Shown here in pieces: positions 53,601 to 59,650 of a stretch of 64,000 nt of DNA. The stretch's first letter is position 1. Every line of letters begins with the position of its first letter. The position numbers and the translations under genes were made by a program. Source of the stretch: Imbricaverruca yamaguchii (lineage: Eukaryota; Arthropoda; Thecostraca; Neoverrucidae); contig JAOTOL010001326.1 of the NCBI GenBank assembly GCA_034440575.1, positions 124,001 through 188,000 on the forward strand, given 5' to 3'. Below the pieces are notes generated by a model that was given only the letters and a program-made list of their open reading frames with translations, was not told the origin of the DNA and did no database searches.

Positions 53601-55830
53601 GCCGCGGGTCAGTGGCGGCAGGCCGCGGGTCGGTGGCGGCAGGCCGCTGGCCAGTGGCGGCAGGCCGCGGGTCAGTGGCGGCAGGCCGCGGTCGCGACGG
53701 ACCGTCGCCGCGCGGATTCGACCGGATCACGATCCGGCCGGCGGCCCGGCCGCCGCGGCTGGGTTTCAGCCGCATCAGCTGGCCGGGCCGCAGCCGGTAC
53801 CGCCGCAGGCCGGCGCCGCGCCGCAGGAACGGCCGCTTGGCGACGCCACCGTCGGCCGGCGGCGGCTGTGGCTGGTCTGCTGGCGTCGGCGGCGGCTGGC
53901 GGCGCAGCTCGCGCTCCAGCAGCGCCTCGAACTGGACCGGCCGCAGCGGACTGTCCTCGTGTGCGGTCACCTGCAGGGACGCGCACCTTATCGCACTACG
54001 GATCGTCGTTAAATCCAATACAATGTTGACTGCTACAGGGCGGGGATGGCCGAGTGGTTAAGGTGTGTGCTTGGGTGCCAAAGGTGCCGGGTTCAACACT
54101 CGCTCCGCTCGGGACATTTCCCAATCCCGCGGCCCACCGACCAAACAGGGTGGGCGGCGCCATTATCCGGGAATGTGCATAAAGTGTGTCGTGAATTACC
54201 CAACACAGAAACAAACAAATACTGGCTGCTGCGCAACAGAGTCTAGTGCTAAATTAATGGTGTTTCGGCATGTGTGAGATGTCGAAACGAAGAAAGCAGG
54301 ACGTCTGAACTCCTCCTAGAAGTAATGCCATTAATAATATTGATAAGTCTTTCAAACACAGCATTGGGCAACTAGCGTACTTGTCACTGATCTTTTCATT
54401 TGCTTCCAGAGATAACTAACTTTGACGACGATGACTAACGAACTGAATATTCAATACAAAGTGCAATATTCTGATGACACAGGTTTGAATCTCGGTTTGC
54501 ACTTTCCAGCGAATCTTGGGCACTTCATCACAGAGTTATAAAATGCCTAACATCACCATTCAACCTCTAAATGAGACAATTATGAGGATAATTTTCTGGA
54601 GAGGTCAATACCCTCATTGACAAAAATCAAAGAAAGTCTACTTTGCAAACACTCAGGCTTCTAGAGAACTTCGGCTTACCAGCAGGATGTCTTTCACAAC
54701 AGCTTCCAGTGGACCTGAGCATCACCTTCCAACGGACCTTACTATCACCTTCCAATGGGCTCAGCACGAATTTCCGACAGACGTCCACTTCCAGCAATCC
54801 TCAGCATTACTTCCTTCTTGCGGAAACGTCCACTCGTTCAACGCACACGCCCATGCCAAAGAAAAGTGAGCGGCATCACATGGCACGACCTCAGTGACCT
54901 CTCCTGGCGTCACGCGACTCACCTCCGACGGCCGGGTGGGCGATGGAGGTCTAACCACAGTCCCGGGTGGTTCGCTGGGTGCCGGCGGCGATGGAGATCT
55001 AATCACAGTCCCGGGTGTTTTGCTGGGTGCCGGCGGCGATGGAGATCTAGCACCAGGGGTGGCATCTACCAGCTGCGCTAGCTCAGCCTGTAGATCGGTT
55101 ACACCAACACGTTAGTTAGCATGAATGGCATGGAACAATGAAGCTGATGTCATACATGCCTTGACAAATGATTGGCATCACCCCGCATCCAACTGGGGAC
55201 AACTGCACTGCATCTAAGATCTTTATTTTCCACCTGGCTGCCATCGGTATTTTGACATCTGGAAACACTGAGGTATGCTGGCATGAATAACACACAAACA
55301 AGTCACAACTTTGTACATAGCACATCCACTGAAAATGCACTATTCTGGTGCATCCCAGTAGCATACAAATGCTGTACGTAGTTGACATATTTCCTTCATC
55401 CACTACCCAATGGCACAACCTCTACAAATAGGGGTTGCCCTACACCTGCCAGCACTGCCTGACACCTGGACAGATCCGTACATTCTCATGGGGGACACTC
55501 ATCTGTGCACTGTGAATGTTCCGGGACGCACCTTTGGCTACAAATCCACTGAGGAATGGGGAGAGGTGCAATCTTCCTCAGAGCGGTGCATTTTCCCAGT
55601 CAGATGGACACCATTGTTCCCTTTGCCCTGTCCACGCATGACGTGCTTGCCTGTTTCTGCGTGATGATGCTGCGGCTGAGCTGCTGTTGCTGCAGCAACC
55701 TCTCCCGCTGCTGTTGCTGCCAGGCCCTCAGCTGGCCCACATGTGTGCTGAGCCTGGCCAGTGGAGAGCCATGGGTGCTGTCCAAGTTGGCACTGGTGTC
55801 TGCCTCGCACGAGTTGTCCATCGGACGGTC
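31120..55830 (-). CDS. CENPJ: CENPJ/CPAP/Sas-4 centriole assembly protein, 11-exon gene
   Basis: CPAP/Sas-4 binds tubulin, sets centriole length and, through its G-box, binds the STIL/Ana2 module. Exons (5' to 3'): 55830-55651, 54923-55087, 53089-53970, 48514-49926, 42514-42698, 41375-41526, 40028-40227, 37254-38069, 33988-34115, 32890-33008, 31120-31280. All phases join, giving about 1,466 residues (human CPAP is about 1,338). Landmarks: N-terminal Gln-rich coiled coil; KRPFLRRGAGLRRY in exon 3; ELRAFELLESAAADWSF and SSSSFV starting exon 4; coiled coil at the end of exon 4 and in exon 5; RHRSAPNL in exon 6; G-box strands from the end of exon 8 to exon 11. The 5' end is uncertain. Exons 10 and 11 are duplicated downstream. 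No AATAAA was seen by eye within 900 bp of either stop. Confidence 0.92.
31303..31532. promoter_or_regulatory. CCAAT/GC-box repeat module (copy 2)
   Basis: Near-identical duplicate of the 28,060-28,290 module, with the five CCAATCAG motifs and the GC box preserved. Function unproven. Confidence 0.4.
31919..32371. mobile_element. 453-bp insertion with 10-bp target-site duplication
   Basis: Present only in duplication copy 2. GCCCTGCTAC occurs at 31,909-31,918 and again at 32,372-32,381; the empty site in copy 1 has it once (28,666-28,675). The insert is AT-rich, begins AGTGATAAGTTATGC and ends CAATATTTTAACCCT, and has no coding frame. Terminal inverted repeats are weak or absent. A relative lies at 12,360-12,545. 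It postdates the segmental duplication. Confidence 0.88.
32890..33008 (-). CDS. CENPJ: CENPJ exon 10 (copy 2)
   Basis: Acceptor GTGTGGGACAG, donor G followed by GTCAGTACC. One leading base completes the Arg codon begun in exon 9, then 39 codons and one base. Joined to exon 9 it reads STEIRFPCGSVTVLL, aligning with the CPAP G-box stretch KEITFPDQTVKNLF. Protein sequence is the same as exon 10'. Confidence 0.9.
32999..33240. repeat. Minisatellite, 41-bp unit (duplication copy 2, short)
   Basis: Five or six units, several damaged by insertions, of the same TGACGTCA-containing repeat as at 29.3-30.1 kb. It again starts inside exon 10. Confidence 0.9.
33429..33601 (-). mobile_element. tRNA-derived SINE family A, copy 1
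   Basis: On the minus strand it begins GAGGATGGCCGATTGGTTAA (A box), has a B box GGTCCCGGGTTCAACAC, then a body with CTCGGGACATTTCC, CGCGGCACGCCGACGAAAC and a tail GAACTACCCAATACAC. It shares this structure with copies at 49.9, 54.0 and 56.1 kb. The head resembles a Leu/Ser-type tRNA. Confidence 0.85.
33655..34005. repeat. Minisatellite iterating the exon 9 splice donor
   Basis: About seven imperfect units. On the minus strand each reads GGCAGCACGGAGATCAG then GTCAGGGTCGGGTCACACTG, reproducing the last exon 9 bases and its donor. Some units carry an extra CGAGGTCGAGGTCGGCCG segment. Confidence 0.9.
33988..34115 (-). CDS. CENPJ: CENPJ exon 9, G-box strands
   Basis: Acceptor GGCTGTCGTCAG then GGCGAC; donor ATCAG then GTCAGG. 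It encodes GDTVYFYAESGTRQTSYRNG and LIEFSTGQTERRDPDGS, the strongest G-box match in the window (CPAP: VIYYYAAAQTTHTTYP and LEVLHFSSGQIEKHYPDG). Phase 0 in, phase 2 out. An alternative acceptor 21 bp upstream (GACCAGAG) would add seven residues. Both ends touch minisatellites. Confidence 0.9.
34131..36972. repeat. Minisatellite, 75-bp unit, about 38 copies
   Basis: Units CACGCTCTGTCACCGCTGGT, CGGGAGTGGGCCCCGAGACA, CCGCACGCGCTCACATGCTA, TACATAGCGCTCACC. Four biallelic positions vary along the array (CTATACATAG or CTGTGTGTAG; CACCGC or CACCTC; GAGACA or GATACA; CGCGCTC or CACGCTC), forming a variant code. The unit is 25 codons, so two frames stay open for over 800 codons. The array starts about 16 bp from exon 9. 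Confidence 0.97.
37020..37253. other. Intron 8 sequence, nothing special
   Basis: Short unique stretch between the 75-bp array and exon 8. Confidence 0.5.
37254..38069 (-). CDS. CENPJ: CENPJ exon 8, Ser-rich linker and G-box start
   Basis: Acceptor ACTGCCCCGACAG (good polypyrimidine tract), donor CCACAG then GTGAGC; 272 codons, phase 0 both sides. The middle has an in-frame 24-bp repeat giving about ten degenerate ALSRTDSA octapeptides. The last residues, DKLSDGTVRVCYHNGDWKET, align with the CPAP G-box start [20 protein letters not shown]. The region between is Pro/Ser/Ala-rich and probably disordered. Confidence 0.88.
38070..38465. other. CENPJ intron 7 sequence, no recognised feature
   Basis: Unique sequence upstream of exon 8. 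No repeat seen. Confidence 0.45.
38466..38800 (+). mobile_element. SINE family B, copy 2
   Basis: Matches 9,290-9,530 and 59,216-59,650: CTGCACTGGTCTCCCCTGTA, GTTGGCAGCTGGCCCGATAA, GGCCGTGTCGGTGCATTGGC, GGGTTCACGCAACAAGCTCT and TTAAGCCACCTCAGGAAC. Inserted antisense to CENPJ in intron 7. Confidence 0.8.
39150..39960. repeat. Minisatellite, 63-bp unit with CACGTG in most copies
   Basis: About 13 copies of CCTGAGCCCGCCGTGTCTGA, CGGAAGGGGCACGTGACAGG, GTGATGTATACGGCACAGGG, CAG. Most units contain the CACGTG palindrome. Left copies are more degenerate. Lies in CENPJ intron 7, ending about 70 bp from exon 7. Confidence 0.95.
40028..40227 (-). CDS. CENPJ: CENPJ exon 7, Ser/Thr-rich linker
   Basis: Donor CCTCCACAG then GTGTGTG. 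The acceptor chosen (GCGGGAG then GT) is the one that keeps phase with exon 6; a nearby GTCGCAG is an alternative. It encodes SPTLDDVRRLLTSTSGSTS and a Gly/Ser/Thr/Pro-rich remainder ending RRSTPPQ. No conserved domain is expected in this linker of CPAP, so support comes from phase, GC content and splice sites. Confidence 0.6.
40215..40850. repeat. Minisatellite, about 50-bp unit, starting in exon 7
   Basis: About 13 copies of GAGCTGCGACCTCCCACAGA, TCTGGGGACGGCCCGGTATT, AATCACAGAC. The first unit lies in exon 7 and its putative acceptor, so each unit repeats the junction on the minus strand. Confidence 0.93.
41375..41526 (-). CDS. CENPJ: CENPJ exon 6, Ser-rich segment
   Basis: Acceptor CATTTTTGTCAG then GCAAAC; donor GCAGCT then GTAAGA. 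Encodes ALSRHRSAPNLADGG followed by SSSSVSTTGGRSSRSG. The RHRSAPNL patch matches the RRSKSAPP patch found after the central coiled coil in CPAP. One leading base completes a Gly codon from exon 5; phase 1 out. Confidence 0.75.
41548..41675. repeat. (TA)n microsatellite next to exon 6 acceptor
   Basis: Two TA tracts separated by CGCATATATATATTTATGCA, starting about 20 bp upstream of the exon 6 acceptor. Confidence 0.97.
42178..42415. repeat. Short-period repeat (ACCAGGA/ACCCCAGGAACC)
   Basis: Irregular iteration of GACACCAGGAACC and CCAGGACCCAGGACACCAGG in CENPJ intron 5, ending about 100 bp from exon 5. Confidence 0.85.
42514..42698 (-). CDS. CENPJ: CENPJ exon 5, central coiled coil
   Basis: Acceptor GACCGTCGGCAG then ATCGCC; donor G followed by GTGCGT (phase 2) is preferred because it joins exon 6; GTGAGT four bases further is stronger by consensus but would break the frame. 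Encodes IAGLERELKSRNSSWAADAA, RLRSRVANLTQENDRLARLL and a Gln/Arg-rich tail, matching the CPAP coiled coil QIADLREDLKRKETKWSS and [20 protein letters not shown]. Confidence 0.9.
42770..43195. repeat. Minisatellite, units of about 23 bp
   Basis: Copies of AAACCCAGACGGACTTCACC followed by ATG, changing to ACAGACGGGCTTCACCACCA on the right. Begins about 70 bp upstream of exon 5. Confidence 0.93.
43360..43440 (-). repeat. tRNA-like sequence (SINE head or pseudogene)
   Basis: On the minus strand: GGTAGCTCAGTGGTCAAGC (A box) and GGGGTTCGATTCCCC (perfect T arm and B box). The anticodon arm is abnormal (CTGG-CAAG-CCAG, four-base loop), so it is not a standard tRNA. The sequence just left of it also contains a GCCCTGGCAGGAAGGGC inverted motif. 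Confidence 0.55.
43480..44640. repeat. Minisatellite, 57-bp unit, about 20 copies
   Basis: Units CAGCCCATGTCAGTCACAGC, ACACTACGGCGGCGCTCCAC, TCAACAGCGACACCCTC. Variants are GGCGACACTCC, CTGGACAGC and CCGGCCC. The 19-codon period keeps two plus-strand frames open for more than 400 codons. Antisense within CENPJ intron 4; not taken as coding. Confidence 0.96.
45239..45400 (+). repeat. Dispersed repeat, family R2 copy 2
   Basis: Counterpart of 2,788-2,950 in the same orientation. Confidence 0.65.
45451..45490 (+). mobile_element. Solo hAT-like 5' terminus
   Basis: CAGTGGCGCAGCCAGGATTT matches the 5' end of the element at 21,295 (CAGTGGCGCAACTAGGATTT). No matching 3' end was found nearby, so this is a fragment or a longer, decayed element. 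Confidence 0.5.
45491..45899. other. No recognised feature
   Basis: G-rich stretch (GGGTGGGGTGGGGGCTGGGG) at about 45,620. Otherwise unremarkable. Confidence 0.4.
45900..46335 (+). repeat. Dispersed repeat, family R1 copy 2
   Basis: Reverse complement of 1,920-2,390 with moderate divergence. Confidence 0.75.
46336..47850. other. CENPJ intron 4, no recognised feature
   Basis: Poly-T at 47,228-47,237 and a G run at 47,492-47,508. No supported exon; intron 4 joins flanking exons in phase without any further exon. Confidence 0.45.
47857..47971 (+). tRNA. tRNA-Leu(CAA), intron-containing
   Basis: Begins GTCAGGATGGCCGAGTGGTC and ends GGTTCGAATCCCGCTTCTGAC plus discriminator A. The acceptor stem GTCAGGA/TTCTGAC pairs fully with one G-T. 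The anticodon stem CCAGA/TCTGG is perfect; anticodon CAA at 47,891-47,893, followed by an intron of about 30 nt, as is usual for eukaryotic tRNA-Leu(CAA). The long variable arm (CCTC...GAGG) confirms the class II Leu type. It lies antisense inside CENPJ intron 4. Confidence 0.95.
47975..47981 (+). terminator. RNA polymerase III T-run terminator
   Basis: Seven T residues four bases after the tRNA-Leu 3' end, the normal Pol III stop. Absent from the second tRNA-Leu copy. Confidence 0.85.
48236..48425. repeat. (ACACG)n/(ACAGC)n short-period repeat
   Basis: Pentameric repeat of CGACACGACACGACACGACA with CACAGCACAG and TGGCACGG variants, about 90 bp from the exon 4 donor. It is followed by CATGGCATG palindromes near 48,420-48,470. 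Confidence 0.93.
48514..49926 (-). CDS. CENPJ: CENPJ exon 4, 471 codons
   Basis: Acceptor CCGTGCGCAG then GAGCGG, donor AATGCCAAG then GTGAGT; phase 0 at both ends. Starts with ERQELRAFELLESAAADWSF and SSSSFVSDLLHVASSTPERR, matching the CPAP block ELDEFLFLEQAADEISF...SSNSSFV...MSSTPVK. A long low-complexity middle contains a duplicated AAVTS-GGAADW unit and a 12-residue repeat VSGRGVAGEHQD (three to four copies). It ends in a coiled coil with VLEREVATFKAEN, RTFERDKKRHSEEWKKRE and TPELKILNAK, matching the CPAP coiled coil. The acceptor is only about 20 bp from a SINE. Confidence 0.93.
48838..48985. repeat. In-frame 36-39 bp coding repeat in CENPJ exon 4
   Basis: Repeats of CACGCCCCGCCCACTCACAT followed by CCTGGTGCTCTCCAGC. 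Units are multiples of three and encode VSGRGVAGEHQD variants. Confidence 0.9.
49945..50129 (-). mobile_element. tRNA-derived SINE family A, copy 2
   Basis: Minus-strand A box GGGATGGCCGAGTGGGGTTAAG-like head, CCAAAGGTCCCGGGCTCGA B-box region, body CGGGACATTTCCCAATATCG and tail ACCCAATAAACAAACAATTG. In CENPJ sense orientation immediately upstream of the exon 4 acceptor. Confidence 0.88.
50165..51330. repeat. GC-rich minisatellite, 16-bp unit
   Basis: About 70 units of ACCGCGGGACCGCAGC, almost perfect at the right end (51,060-51,325) and strongly rearranged between 50,330 and 51,050 with CGCGCCCGCGCG-type blocks. All six frames stay open for hundreds of codons through the array, so the long frames are artefacts. 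In CENPJ intron 3. Confidence 0.97.
51331..51780. other. CENPJ intron 3, no recognised feature
   Basis: AT-rich, ordinary intronic sequence. Confidence 0.45.
51785..51850 (+). mobile_element. SINE family B 3' fragment
   Basis: GGGCGCTACATAACCGGTAG, CAGTTGATGCGCCTCTAAGT and CCAAATAATCAACC match the tail of the 59.2-59.65 kb copy (CACAGTTGATGCACCCCTAA). Confidence 0.55.
52200..52314 (+). tRNA. tRNA-Leu(CAA)-like second copy, probably decaying
   Basis: Same architecture as 47,857-47,971 including intron and anticodon CAA at 52,234-52,236. It carries a T-T mismatch in the anticodon stem (CCTTA/TATGG), wobble pairs in the acceptor and T stems (GTCGGGA, ATCTCGC), A for C in the A box (GGATGACCGAG) and no T-run behind it. 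It is either a retained weak gene or a pseudogene. Also antisense inside CENPJ. Confidence 0.65.
52315..53088. other. CENPJ intron 3, no recognised feature
   Basis: No exon needed to join exons 3 and 4. Ordinary sequence. Confidence 0.45.
53089..53970 (-). CDS. CENPJ: CENPJ exon 3, 294 codons with PN2-3-like motif
   Basis: Acceptor CGTCCCTGCAG then GTGACC; donor AGAGGAAG then GTGAGC; phase 0. Begins VTAHEDSPLRPVQFEALLER, which matches the CPAP stretch that precedes the tubulin-binding region (RPGI..RKQTFEEYLEEQ). KRPFLRRGAGLRRYRLRPGQ follows, matching KQPFLKRGEGLARF of CPAP. Then come about six in-frame heptapeptides (PRPAATD, from a 21-bp repeat) and a Pro/Ala/Arg-rich tail. High GC; probably largely disordered outside the motifs. 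Confidence 0.93.
53560..53700. repeat. In-frame 21-bp coding repeat in CENPJ exon 3
   Basis: Six or seven copies of GGCAGGCCGCGGGTCAGTGGC (one base more than 20 in full: GGCAGGCCGCGGGTCAGTGG plus C). The length is a multiple of three, so copy changes alter protein length without a frameshift. Confidence 0.93.
54040..54222 (+). mobile_element. tRNA-derived SINE family A, copy 3
   Basis: GGCGGGGATGGCCGAGTGGT head, GGTGCCGGGTTCAACACTCG B box, CGGGACATTTCCCAATCCCG body and GTGAATTACCCAACACAG tail. In CENPJ intron 2, antisense to the gene. Confidence 0.9.
54223..54922. other. CENPJ intron 2, no other feature
   Basis: Ordinary intronic sequence. Confidence 0.45.
54923..55087 (-). CDS. CENPJ: CENPJ exon 2
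   Basis: Acceptor AACCGATCTACAG then GCTGAG; donor CCGTCGGAG then GTGAGT; 55 codons, phase 0. Encodes AELAQLVDATPGARSPSPPA followed by a tandem repeat RSPSPPAPS-TPGTV (an in-frame repeat of about 57 bp), ending PPSPTRPSE. It joins the Gln-rich coiled coil of exon 1 to exon 3 with no frame change. Recognised from splice sites and phase, as this linker is not conserved. Confidence 0.8.
55651..55830 (-). CDS. CENPJ: CENPJ exon 1 of the model (N-terminal coiled coil)
   Basis: Encodes MDNSCEADTSANLDS from ATG at 55,819-55,821, then LARLSTHVGQLRAWQQQQRE and RLLQQQQLSRSIITQKQ, which resembles the N-terminal Gln-rich helix of CPAP (LEQLKEVQQKKQEQLKRQQ). The frame continues three codons upstream to a good acceptor (CTCCGTCTCGGCCAG), and the ATG context is weak, so a further upstream exon with the true start is possible. 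The donor appears to be non-canonical GC (CAG then GCAAGC), chosen because it joins exon 2 in frame. Confidence 0.75.
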
Positions 55831-56110
55831 CTGGCCGAGACGGAGGACATGTCAGATGGACATTGCACCAGAAATGGAACACATTGCTACCAGCTGGTAG
55901 GATGTCATAAACTAGCATGGCATTCAACAAAATATTGTCCATTTAAACCAGCCCTGTAAGTCAGCCCACTGGGTCATTTCAGTCTACTGGGATGTTGTCC
56001 CAGTGGGTCATCACCGTCGGCCCACCAAGTCATCATCATTGGCTCACTGGCCCACAGCTACCATATACTGCAAATATTTCATGAAAATAGGTAAAATTAA
56101 ATCATAATGT
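55831..56110. other. 5' flank or first intron of CENPJ, nothing recognised
   Basis: A short three-fold repetition of GTCCCAGTGGGTCATC / GGCCCACCAAGTCATC-type motifs lies near 55,965-56,060. Confidence 0.4.
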
Positions 56111-56292
56111 TGGGGCAGGGATGGCTGAGTGGTTAAGGTGCTGGGCTATGGGTACCAAAGGTCCTCGGTTCGACACTAGCGCCGCTCGGGACGTTTCACA
56201 ATCCTGCAGCCCACCTGTGAAACAGTGTGGGTGGCACCATTAGCTGTGAATGTGCATACGGTGTGTTGTGAACCACCCAATAAACAAACAAA
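56111..56292 (+). mobile_element. tRNA-derived SINE family A, copy 4
   Basis: GGCAGGGATGGCTGAGTGGT head, GGTCCTCGGTTCGACACTAG B box, GCTCGGGACGTTTCACAATC body, and tail GAACCACCCAATAAACAAAC. Closest to copy 3. Confidence 0.9.
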
Positions 56293-57640
56293 AAGTTGTA
56301 ATGTTTAGAAAGGACAGTTTGCAATTTTTCAAAATCATTTCCCAGAGATGAAAACATCCATAGAATAAGATAAAATAACTGATTTTTTGCTGATGTTCCT
56401 TGGGTTCCATAAACCTTCATGAAGAATATGACATCAGCATTTAGCAAAGAAGGCAATGGCTGACCCGATATATTTAAAACATTTTTGATTCTACATAATT
56501 CAGAGATAATTTGTACAGTTAGCAATTTTGTGGCTGATATTACCAACAAATTTTTCCGTCCTTTCTAACTAAGTAGCTATGGTGGCCAACAATTTCAAAA
56601 CACTGTCTGGCATTGCAATAAATAATGCTAATGAAATAATACTAAGGGCAGCAAATCATATTGCTAGTTTATTTTACGACATGTCATAGATAACAAATTA
56701 CTAAGGTTATTATAACAATCAGGGAGCACATAAGCAACATTTAGATATCCCATCAATGTTCTTGAATGTCTTACAGTTCAACTTTAATGTAGGATGCCCT
56801 ACAACTCCATTAGTATATTGGCATTAGGACAATTTTTTTTTTATTCAAAACATAAAATGTTTTAACATACCATAATCAATACCCTTGACGTAAAAAAGCA
56901 GTTACAGGCCATCCTACATCAATTTCAATATCCTATCAAGATAATGCACCATTATCTAAGCTAAAGCATCATCAACTGGTGGTATCAGATAGCAGAACAT
57001 GGCAAAAGGCTTATATATTGAATCTCAAGATGTCCACACTCCATATCAGAAAACATAGCCAAAGGCTGATATACTGTGTCCCAGGACAAACTGGGCGTAC
57101 CTTTTGGCTCCAACCTGTACTTGTAGGTACATCCATGAGTGCATATTGACCTTGGAGTACCAATGTACATACAAATTACAGACTAAATGCCATAGAAAAA
57201 TGCTACATCTTGATTAGGAGCCCACATTTCAACCTCAGAACAGAGGTATGTAGGTAGGCTGAGTACATGACAGTCACTGCAAGGTCTGCAGGTCACCAGA
57301 TAGCACATAAATGATCATCATTGAAGCATCCTTTTCACCATTCCTTTGCTTCCTCCATCAATTTCTCCAGATTTGGCATGGCAGACCTACCAGTGATCTC
57401 CACATACCAATAGATTGGTACCTACCTAGGTACTTATATGGGGAAGGTGGGTATCTAGTTGTACATTTTTGCTTGCAAGTACTTTATGAATAATTATAAT
57501 CTACCATTGCAATGCAATGTTCATGCATGTGACTAAGATGCTGGAGCCTTTTTAGGTTGTGAGCAAAATAACACTGAAAAGGGGGCTTTGGATTAGGTAG
57601 TTTGGCATCAATTTACATGTTTAAAAAAATGAAATAAAAA
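56293..57640. other. Interval between divergent genes, no recognised feature
   Basis: AT-rich. A partly repeated 40-bp motif (GGCAAAAGGCTTATATATTG versus GCCAAAGGCTGATATACTGT) lies near 57,000-57,080. No coding exon seen. Confidence 0.4.
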
Positions 57641-57644
57641 TGCA

Positions 57645-57855
57645 GCATAACCTAACATAACCTAACCTCCATCTGCATACAAAATTATAAGAAATCGAGC
57701 AATTCATTTTCTGAAAATTTAACATAGCAAATGTTCAACCCAACCTAACCTAACCGAGCATAATCTGCTTAAAAAGCATTTCCAATTTGTTTTTCGAATT
57801 TGTTTCGCTAAAAATAAACATAAAAACTTTAACCTAACTTAACCAAACCACACCC
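57645..57855 (-). repeat. Scattered degenerate CCTAA motifs
   Basis: ACCTAACATAACCTAACCTC, CAACCTAACCTAACC and TAACCTAACTTAACCAAACC, in clusters separated by unique AT-rich DNA. They resemble decayed C-strand arthropod telomere repeat, but are short and could be unrelated simple sequence. Confidence 0.45.
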
Positions 57856-58279
57856 AATTGTTTTGTTTATGGAAACAAATGTGCGTAAAAGTATGTCTTC
57901 TTTGCACCTTAAAGCACAAACATACCTATCTACATATAAACATCTGCTTACCTCAACATCAACCGGTAATTGCAATCGATTGTCGAATGTCTCTCTGGCG
58001 TAATGAACTGTATTGCTATATGGAAATTATATGCATTCTATTTTTCCTCCGAGCAACATTTATTTCGTATTTAGCGCGTTTTTTCAAGACGACTAGAATG
58101 CGATTTCCACAGAAAACCCTTCAAAAGATCATCAACTATGCCACTTCACAGACAAAATTTGTATTTGTCAGAAATATACTAGAAAATCTGACAACGTTCA
58201 TCTGTATCTCACTTGTCTGTGTTTTTTCCAATAAAAATATACAATACTTGAAAATGTGCTATGAATGTCATAAGTAGTC

Positions 58280-58783
58280 TTGATACGCATTTGGCTTCAA
58301 ATTCGACAAAAGTAGATAGCTTTATTCCGAACCAATCAGCATCTCCTTCTGATAGAAACACCAAACCCTATTCGTCAACTTCGGTGCGCTGACAGGACGG
58401 ACAGCGAACATCGAACATGACATTTTTGTTATGATAAAACGAAGAACCAAGTAGTACCGAGACAGCTGGCTGAGTAGGGTGATGTAAATGGTGTAACTGG
58501 TGCGTCATCGTCAAAATTCGTAATCTTTTATTTCCATTGTGTGGTGCAATCATCGATTTAACATCCTCTGTTGCCTTCAGCGTATCGTGGCTTACAGCAG
58601 TCTACGGAAATACGCCACAGACTGCGGCTGTGTGCTTGCGCTGGTGTGCGCCGTTATTGAATTGTGTTTAATCACAAGTGTCTAATGTTCCAGACCAAGG
58701 AAGAAGTTTTATTCAAATTTAAGTACAAGTGGCGATTAAATTTCAGGTGTGTTAATTAAATTGCCAGCACCCTGTAGCTTAAA
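58280..58783 (+). promoter_or_regulatory. Candidate promoter and 5' UTR of GTPBP1-like gene
   Basis: The 500 bp before the start codon become GC-richer around 58,560-58,660 and contain a CCAATCAGC box (58,331-58,340). A TSS is not visible by eye. The CENPJ gene runs in the opposite direction from about 2.7 kb to the left, so a shared promoter is possible if CENPJ has a first exon here. Inference. Confidence 0.3.
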
Positions 58784-58927
58784 ATGGCAGAACACGAAGT
58801 CATGGAGGGTGCAAGTGCATGCAATCCAGCAATGCCAATAATTAATGCAGAGGGTGTACTTTCTCCTGAAGGATTAACAACAGAGGAGCAATTAGAGGAG
58901 GAAAGGTTTGCCATCCTTAACAACAAG
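58784..58927 (+). CDS. GTPBP1: GTPBP1-like GTPase, exon 1
   Basis: ATG at 58,784 in good context (AAAATGG), 48 codons, donor CAACAAG then GTAAGT, phase 0. Encodes MAEHEVMEGASACNP, then SPEGLTTEEQLEEERFAIL and NNK. Acidic N-terminal region, variable in this family. The assignment depends on exon 2, which continues it in frame. GTPBP1 is an elongation-factor-like cytoplasmic GTPase implicated in translation quality control and mRNA turnover; its GTP-binding motifs would lie in exons beyond the window. Confidence 0.8.
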
Positions 58928-59215
58928 GTAAGTAATGCAACATTAAGATGAGCATCATAACAGTGCCTTTCTGAAATGTTAGCTTTGTTCACTGAATGTT
59001 AATATCAATATGCATGTTTTATGGTTGCTTTTTGCTCCTAGGTCACATGGTTTCAGTGGCAATATAGTGAGTATTCCTGGCATCATGATCCTTTCTTATT
59101 AATACAGGCTCAATACTGTGTCAAATTTCACTGTTTTAGGCATTGAAGCAAGGATGCAAAACAACCTAAAATTGGGATACCATCCAAATCCTCCCACCCA
59201 CTTAATCCATCCACC

Positions 59216-59650
59216 TTGATAGCTCAGTTGGTTAGATTGCTGGTAGGTGCTGGTCTCCTCTGTCCTGGCACCACAGGGCTTGAGTCACTTTACATGCTTA
59301 CATTTAGCCTCCAGCTGGGATGGTTAGTTGGCAGCTGGTCCAGTAGGGCTGGGGATGAGCTACAGGGGTGGTGTGTCAGTGCATTGGTGGAGCATTAAAC
59401 TCTCAGCCTTACATTAAACTTAAATGCTCAGTCAAAATTATATTGTTGATCTGGAATTCATAAATTGGATGGTGGGGCCAGTGTTCATGCAACAAGCTGT
59501 GCTTTGCAATAGGACCTTGGTGTATGAAGCCACCCCAGAAAGAATTTCAACTTAATTTTTGTGCAATTGTTTAAGACTACAGTCACCCATGGGGTGCTGC
59601 ATGACCAACACAGTTGATGCACCCCTAAACTCCAATAAGTAACAAACAGT
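59216..59650 (+). mobile_element. SINE family B, copy 3 (with tRNA-like head)
   Basis: Starts TGATAGCTCAGTTGGTTAGA, a tRNA-type A box, then CTGGTCTCCTCTGTCCTGGC, GTTGGCAGCTGGTCCAGTAG, TGTCAGTGCATTGGTGGAGC and GTTCATGCAACAAGCTGTGC. The most complete of the three copies. In GTPBP1 intron 1. Confidence 0.8.

Noticed and set aside
53194..54012. Plus-strand 272-codon frame
   Set aside because: Shadow of CENPJ exon 3.
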